64,000 nucleotides of DNA from contig BLAL01000201.1 of NCBI GenBank assembly GCA_015698045.1, positions 1-64,000 on the forward strand, read 5' to 3'. The translations under genes and the position numbers were made by a program. This document shows, one piece after another, positions 57,735-64,000 of the stretch. Source of the DNA: Rhizophagus clarus (taxonomy: Eukaryota > Glomeromycota > Glomeromycetes > Glomerales > Glomeraceae). Numbering within the stretch: position 1 is the stretch's first letter; each line of letters opens with the position of its first letter. The notes under the pieces are model-generated. The model ran no database searches. It worked only from the letters and a program-made list of their open reading frames with translations, and was not told where the DNA came from.

Positions 57735-59759
57735 ATGTCAGAGTTTTACAAAATTATTAAAAGCTTTAAACTTGAAGAAGAGGAAATGGATAAATTACAA
57801 ATTTATCTAATCCACAATTGTGAAAAAGAAGAAATACTTCTTTCGGCCCTTAAAAGATATGAAACAATAGAGTCTAAACAAAGATTTTTAAAGAGTTTTA
57901 TTAAAAGTATATCCGGTATGTTAGATAAAATATTTGCCGTTACTACTGTTTGTGACGCCATGGTTAAAATTTTTTTTGTTCTTTGTCACACTTCTTTTAC
58001 GTCGTAACTCGCAATGATTGGTCATGACATTGTCTTGTCCGGTAACTAACTTTGCTTTTTTTGGTCTCCTAACTCAATTTAGATGAACATCAAGGTATGC
58101 CTTTGCGTCGTAATGATTGGTCAACTCAAACGTGACATTTTGTGTTATTCCTAGTTTTGTATTATTTACATATTTTCGTCCTATTGCACATAATTAGATC
58201 AAAAAATGTCTAGAAAGAGAAAACTCAATAACTCATTTATATCAACCGAAGGACCGATATTTCATTACAGTGGCAGGCTAGCTCTTCCAATATATGAACG
58301 AGAGATATTCAATACAGTAAAAAATGGAATTAAAGAAGAAAAATCGTTTGTGATACACGGTCCGTATCAAAGCGGAAAAACGTCTTTCTTAATTGCACTT
58401 GAAGAGATGCTACGTGAACATCACTTGAATGTTGCACGTTTCGACATGACGGATGTAAAAGGACATATAATTCAGTATGGGGCGCGGGGTGGTTTTTTCC
58501 GTTATTTGTCACGTCATCTCTTTAGGGAAACCGTTGACGAATTAAGTTTTAACGAATATCTGAGTGAATTTAAAGATCGTTTGTATCTCCTAGTGGATGA
58601 GTTCCAGTATATCTTTGAATCTCAGGAACTTTACAATGCGTCAAGTGATTTCTTCAGATCACTCTCTTCCAAAAATGTAACCTATGTTTGTGTAGGCACC
58701 TTTAAAGTCGTAGATTTGTTGAGCGATGATAACCCACTAGGTTCTCCTTACAACAAAGCCACTTTCCTCCCGATGCCATTTTTCACAACTGAAGAGTTGG
58801 GTAAACTCTTCCGTTTGTACAGTGAATTCTTTGATGAGATCATCCCGATCGATATACAGTCAGTCATCATGCGTGAATCCTTCGGACATCCGGCGTCCTT
58901 TATGATTTTATTAAAGCTCTACCACGATTATCGGACGAATTCACCGATCGAATGGAACCTTTTATTAAAAGAAAATTTGGAAAATTATCTAAATGGGACG
59001 CATGTTAAAATTATAAAAGCATTGCGAAGGATGAACTCAACAGATCTAGCACATGTTCGCGGCTTCACGGCAATCAAAGATGGATCTTGGATAGTAGATC
59101 TATCAAATCTCAGTGAGATTGTCAAGTACTTACTTAATATTGGCATTCTTGTACCATTAACAAAAGATAGAAGTCTAAGAGGAGCTAATAGAGTTTCTTT
59201 CACGAGTAATGTTATTTTTCGTGTTGTCTTTCGGGAGGTTTGGCCGAAGCCAGGGAATTCTTTGCAAATACAAGACGTGAAAGACCCTCTCTCTCTGTTA
59301 GCACATGCATTACAAAATATTACACCTGCTACAATCATAAATGAACGAGTAAGAAATCTGCATGGCCCGTCGGAAAAAGCTTTCCAAGCAGCAGTTTTCT
59401 GTGTTATTAATGAGCTGCTTCCAATTTCAATGGATTGCTTGTTCGAAGTAAGGATACGGGAGCATGAAGCACTTGATTTAATGGTGATTCAAAATAATAA
59501 CAATTGGTGTGGTTATGAGTTTAAAGTCGAAAAAATATCTTCGGCTCAGTTTAAAGACCCGGTGAAACAGGCTAAAAGATATGCTGAATATTTTAGAATG
59601 AACATATACTTGGTTAATTTCTACCATGATGGTGGATCAACTCCAGCTGTGATTAATGTTCCGGAAGACGTCACTTTAGTGAATGTAAAGTACAATGCGG
59701 GATGCACAAAATTTACTATTAACACGATTGATAACGAGATATCAATCAACGTCTCATGA
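57735..59759 (+). CDS. Crinkler-like P-loop NTPase plus PD-(D/E)XK nuclease (584 aa)
   Basis: Model: exons 57735-57915, 58083-58094 (12 nt) and 58198-59759, phases 1/1 throughout, 585 codons. ATG 58206 is an alternative start giving 517 aa. Exon 1 encodes a helical, charged header (MSEFYKIIKSFKLEEEEMDK). The main exon holds a P-loop GPYQSGKTS (residues 119-127), Walker B LYLLVDEFQY (Asp198, Glu199), an AAA/STAND-type helical part with SFGHPASFMILLKLY, and a C-terminal restriction-endonuclease-like core ALDLMVI..GYEFKVEK (Asp491, Glu505, Lys507). NTPase-REase fusions of this kind are known among Crinkler/CR proteins of oomycetes, chytrids and Rhizophagus and trace to prokaryotic conflict systems. 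The host role is unproven: DNA cleavage in self-defence or as an exported effector are both possible. No secretion signal is seen. Codon use is less AT-biased than in neighbouring DNA, which may reflect transfer or selection. Confidence 0.8.
57999..58140. repeat. direct duplication around the 12-nt exon
   Basis: CGTCGTAACTCGCAATGATTG (about 58000) and CGTCGTAATGATTGGTCAAC (about 58107) are two copies of one segment, each continued by a TGACATT word and a T-rich acceptor tract. A roughly 105-bp duplication of the intron end may have created the second acceptor and thereby the micro-exon. Confidence 0.55.
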
Positions 59760-60010
59760 TTATGAACAATCATTCTGTTGGCTGTGCTGTTTATATTATT
59801 TATGTATGATATGTAACAATATGTAACAGTAATAAAAATTCTACGTTGAGATAGTTTACAGATAAATGAAAAATAAGAAATACTATATCGATTTTTTTTT
59901 TGTGATTATAAATTTTTATTATCTACTGTGATCGAATAAAAATGGCTAACCCGCTTAATTTAGCTATTGTTCATTAGTTATTTAGCGGTTCTAGCATTTC
60001 AGAACATGTA
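59760..60010. other. 3' flank of the NTPase-nuclease gene
   Basis: AT-rich; an AATAAAAAT polyadenylation-like word lies about 70 bp after the stop. Confidence 0.4.
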
Positions 60011-60923
60011 CAGTGTGTAACAAAAAAAACCGGAATTAAATAATTGGCTATAACACCATGACGATCGCACCAAATTATATGTGAAATAGCTTATTTGAGA
60101 GCTGGAAACATGTAGATTTTATTAACGATAAATTAAAATTAAATTTAGTTTAATGATTTTTTTATATTTAAGCTTATAATAATATATTTTTTTTGGATTA
60201 AACCACATTATAATGAATTTAGAATTAATATGTATTTATTTGTATAAAATAATATAGATTGTCAAAAAATTTTTTTTGATTTATGCTTTTCCAACAGTCT
60301 TGATAAAATTTGAGAAATTTCCAGTGAAATTTGTATACACTTTTAATTTACAAATTTTACATTGCATTTTTTCTTTAAAAATTAATATTTGTAGCTAATT
60401 ATCTCAAGAAGTAAAAAGCATTATGATCCTGAAAGATATCACAATGTAGCCCTAACATTTGCATTTTAAATGATAAAAATTGAATTTATTTTGAGTAAAC
60501 TACAGGCATTTTTGTAATTTGACTCATTTTTTAGCTTTTTTACTATATACTAGAATTGAGAAAATTTGAAGAATAAAATTCCCATCATTTTATCATGATT
60601 GTTTCCATACTGCTGATTTTTTGATACCAACTTTTTTACATTATTCTTGATAATATTTGAATGTTTTTAAATTAAATTCAATTCAAAAATGGTTCATAAA
60701 CTTAAAATGTTTTTTTGCTATATTTTTCTGTTTGAAGGTAAATGTTTATTGCTAAATCTTTCAAAAAATAATAAAGTGTTTATAACTATAAAAGATATCA
60801 TAATGTGGATCTTGGTCATGGGTTTATTATGCAATTTACATAATGTAAATTGGATTAATTTTGAGCATACAATTTGCATTTTTATTACAAAAATGATATT
60901 CCAGTTTTTTTTGTTACACACTG
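60011..60923. mobile_element. 913-bp mariner-type non-autonomous element
   Basis: Flanked by TA. Ends CAGTGTGTAACAAAAAAAAC and the inverse of CAGTGTGTAACAAAAAAAAC, matching over about 27 bp including CYGGAAT. Internal sequence is AT-rich without a DDE transposase. TA target and CAGT start place it with Tc1/mariner elements. Confidence 0.85.
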
Positions 60924-62282
60924 TATATGTGAAGCATCAAGCTTATAACTGGCTAGTAAGTAATCACATAAGTCACTCTTGTGTATCTGCAAAAAAACAT
61001 GTACACAATAACAAGAGAAACTTCGGGAAGAAAACACAAATGATATTAACTATAGATATAATACGAACTACTTTACTGGAGAAAAAATTTTTAGTTCTAA
61101 TTCAAGCATACTATGTAAGTTTTATGATCTATTCACTTTGCTGATAGACTATCATATTACTTAGCCAACTTTGATCAGATGACCAAAGTCTATAAGAAAG
61201 GGACTAAAAATAAGAGGAGCCTTATTGGAGAAAAATATTATGAAGAGTTCTCCACAGAATTTTGGAAAGAACCAGATATTTATTTCCTTTGAGTTCATGC
61301 TCTTTCCTGGTATGTAAAAATGCTAATATCTCAGATTAAAATACCTTTTTTTTTTTTCTAGCAATACAACAACTTAATGTAGAATGACAGCATCATCTAA
61401 CATACCAGAGAAATCACAATCATCAAAGATTCCAAAAATAACTTCAGTTGGAGTATTATCAAGACCTAAAACTTATTCAGGATCTGGAACTGATCCAAAA
61501 TACAGAACTAATTCAAGATCTGAAATTGTCTTGGGAGCTAGGGCTTCATCAAAAATTTTGAGAGCAAATATCTCATGTTCAACAATACAAGTCTTGTTAA
61601 GACTAATGATGCCTTCATTTACTTAAAGTGCTGAAACAATTAATGTTTTTATTAATTACATTGAGCCAGATGATCAATCCAAGTATTTATGCAATTCCGC
61701 CTTCCTTGATCTTTGATTTGCAGGAAATATAAGTGATTTTTTTTTTCTTGATAAAAATGCGTAAATTTTTGTAAATTATATTATGTAATATGTAGATATA
61801 TCAATAAAAATTTTTACTAGCTGTAAAGTGTAGTAGTTCTCATAGAAATTTAAATAGGTTTCACCTAGCATTTTTTTAACATGTATGATAGTGCACCCAA
61901 ATAATAAATAGTGATTCTGTACAATGCCATATATAATTCCAGAAAACAAAAAAGGGACAATCATCTCATGATTTGAGTTGCGGGAACTGGAAACTGAGAA
62001 GGTTGCCTGGGAACTAGGGTGATATCTGTAATACAATGATAAATATGACATCAGGCAAAATCATTCTAAATCCACAAACGTATGTGAACATCGTAAATGA
62101 TCCTATATAAATTTCTGGTCTGTTTGTAGTCGAATAAAAAATGAATTTGAATTTAGCAGTATGAAGTCTCTCAAATCAGCTACAATAATAACAAATCTGT
62201 ATAAATTTAAATCATATTATTCTTTAGTATAAGTTGATAAAGAATCACTATAAATCGCTAAAAATGCTACAAATCGATAAAT
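60924..62282. other. AT-rich region with an ambiguous small frame
   Basis: At 61384-61626 an 80-codon plus frame (MTASSNIPEKSQSSKIPKIT) is S/P/K-rich. The opposite strand of the same stretch also reads protein-like (FDEALAPKTISDLELVLYFG, one stop). I cannot decide which strand, if either, was coding. Confidence 0.35.
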
Positions 62283-62450
62283 ATGGTATATTCTGACCCC
62301 TATATACATTTAAGTTTGACTGATTCGCATGTTAACTATGATCTTCCTAGAATGCGTGAGAATGAGACTTCATCAGATTGGAAAGATCAAATTTGGGACA
62401 CATTAATGGTATATAGAAAAAATCATCTTTTAACTGATTATAATAAGTAA
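62283..62450 (+). CDS. 55-codon frame, possible gene relic
   Basis: Reads MVYSDPYIHLSLTDSHVNYD, LPRMRENETSSDWKDQIW and ends YRKNHLLTDYNK. Amino-acid composition is protein-like and polar, unlike the A/T homopolymer frames around it. No partner exons or family were recognised. Confidence 0.3.
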   Translation: MVYSDPYIHLSLTDSHVNYDLPRMRENETSSDWKDQIWDTLMVYRKNHLLTDYNK

Positions 62451-63751
62451 TATCCTATTGCAAGAAAACAAACATATTTATTATATCAGTGTAATGTTTG
62501 ATTCAGAATAAATATAGGAATATGCTATTCTTGTAATCAGCTCATCTATTCCAAATTAGGAAGCAGGTATGAGTATTTTCATGCATTCTTTATGGATAAA
62601 CATTGACGTTGTGGAGGGAAATGACCATTCTATCAGTATAATAATACTGCGCCACGCTGGTTCTCCATACTAAAACTCATAATATGCTTGGTTTAGATTT
62701 TCCTTTTTCTTTACATTACAATATTTCTCTTTATGTTTTCTTTTGGCTCTCTTAATGCTTCTCTCATATACTCTTATTACAACATTATTTTTAGGTATCT
62801 CAAATACCAAGGATTTTCTCTGGTTTACCCTTAACTACATTTTCTTTAACTTTCATTTTGAGAGAGCTTTCACCATTACTTTCATAACACTTAAACTTTT
62901 AAACAAGTATAACTTCACTCTTTACTTAACATATCTAATATTATAAAGAAAGTTTTTAACAAGTAAAATTAATTCTTTATCGTACTCCCAAATTTAATCA
63001 GTTTCCATTCATGAATTAATTATAAGTTTATTAATTAAAAGAAATTTCTAAACTAAACATTAATTTTCAAATTCTATTTCTGCATAATTTCCTTCGTTAC
63101 TTCCTTTCTTCCTTTTTCCCAAATTCCGTTTAAGTAGAGTTTTCCCCTTCTTTATTCCTTATTATATCATAGTCAAGAGTTGAGAAAAGAACGAACACTG
63201 TTTATTTTGGATTTCCAACTCTTTTTATAGATAATTTTCCTGCATATTTTCCTTCAATTTTTCCATATAATTTTCCTTTCCTCCATTTTATTTCCAAGTG
63301 AATAATTGAAAAGTTCGATGATTAAAAATGAGTCATCCTTGGCATTTCTTGACATTGAATTTTCCATTAGGATCTATTTTGAAGATTGTAAGAGAAAATA
63401 TCTTTTCCTCTAAGATCCATCTTCTTGTTTTCTATATATGGTGATTCATTGTTATTATTATGTCGTTGGAAAAATTTAGAATTCCTCTATTTTCCTTCGA
63501 AGATTATATTGAAAATTATCTTTTTCTTCTAGGTTCCTTCTTTCATTGTCGAAAATGTTAGAGTTATTAAATTATCTGGAAAGATCCAGAACTTCATTTC
63601 TCCATTTTCATTTAAATCTATCTATTTTCCTTCCTAATTATTCTATCTTTTCTATTTCTAAAAATAAATGAATAATCGAAAGTAAATAAAAGAAAGTAAA
63701 CTAAACTATTTTAGGTAAACTATTCTAAAGATAAACTAAACTAAAAATAAT
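62451..63751. other. AT-rich low-complexity stretch
   Basis: Pyrimidine-rich TTTTCCTT words dominate 63060-63620; no gene supported. Confidence 0.4.
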
Positions 63752-63875
63752 TTGTATTACTATTCAGTTATATCATATATTCTTGTATTACTATTCAGTT
63801 ATATCATATGTTCTTGGTGTTACCCTTCAGTTATATCATGTGTTTTTGGTATTACTCTTCAGTTATATCATGTGA
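63752..63875. repeat. 32-bp minisatellite, four copies
   Basis: Units of the form TATTACTATTCAGTTATATC plus ATRTGTTCTTGG repeat four times with small changes. Confidence 0.85.
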
Positions 63876-64000
63876 TTCAGCTAATAATTTATCCATTCCT
63901 TTGTGTAATTTCTCTGTCTATTGTATTATCACTTAATTATCTTTGCTACTGTAATTTTCACGCTACAACGTACAAAATGTACTGAAAATGAATATTGTGA

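Noticed and set aside
60689..61144. 151-codon plus-strand frame
   Set aside because: It runs across the right end of the mariner-type element into flanking DNA, so it is not a single gene; composition is A/T-driven.

Overview
The window looks like nuclear DNA of a very AT-rich, transposon-laden filamentous fungus, most probably an arbuscular mycorrhizal fungus close to Rhizophagus (Glomeromycotina). This assignment is an inference. It rests on short introns (about 65-105 nt, some longer) ending in long T runs followed by TAG, on homopolymer-rich AT intergenic DNA, on many decayed DDE transposons, on a Crinkler-type NTPase-nuclease gene, and on low-complexity N/S/Q-rich proteins. No rRNA, tRNA or CRISPR was recognised. 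Splice models were built by eye from GT..AG sites and phase continuity. Each multi-exon model given as CDS totals a whole number of codons.

Left accessory region (1-18.9 kb). A decayed minus-strand Tnp2/Plavaka-like transposase (754-4364) abuts a 4.4 kb inverted, satellite-like structure (about 4485-8896). That structure contains four copies of a 611-bp higher-order repeat and a tiny two-exon gene in its centre. Next come a six-exon gene (9027-10612), a Tc1-type DD34E transposase fragment that keeps a spliceable intron, a five-unit hairpin array, a two-exon double zinc-knuckle gene (11736-12585, minus), a three-exon Q/P-rich gene (14704-16537), a C-terminal Cdc20/Cdh1 WD40 fragment, a truncated 5' copy of the Q/P-rich gene, and a pogo-type fragment. 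The proteins of 9027-10612 and 14704-16537 share an LFLRTR-centred block and appear to be divergent members of one unrecognised family.

Middle repeat region (19-34 kb). A dead hAT transposase is interrupted by a 1,955-bp element (A). A second element (B, 3,235 bp) lies at 27.7-30.9 kb. A and B both start TAGKRTTCCRCA, carry 8-bp target duplications and hold long internal arrays, so both look like non-autonomous hAT-type elements. Element B encloses a TA-flanked inner element with 19 copies of a 41-nt core. Nearly every core is bounded by a polypyrimidine-TAG acceptor and a GTAAGGG donor, so the array looks like a string of identical mini-exons and introns. This is the strangest object in the window.

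Gene island (36.8-53.4 kb). Four apparently intact genes: a class 3 lipase (4 exons), the mitochondrial CDP-diacylglycerol synthase TAM41 (7 exons), a single-exon low-complexity coiled-coil protein (minus strand), and a chromodomain / coiled-coil / C2H2 protein (4 exons). Two of the four act in glycerolipid metabolism.

Right accessory region (53.4-64 kb). Decayed coding sequence, then an intact Crinkler-like P-loop NTPase plus PD-(D/E)XK nuclease gene with an apparent 12-nt micro-exon, a 0.9 kb mariner-type element and AT-rich DNA with a small minisatellite.
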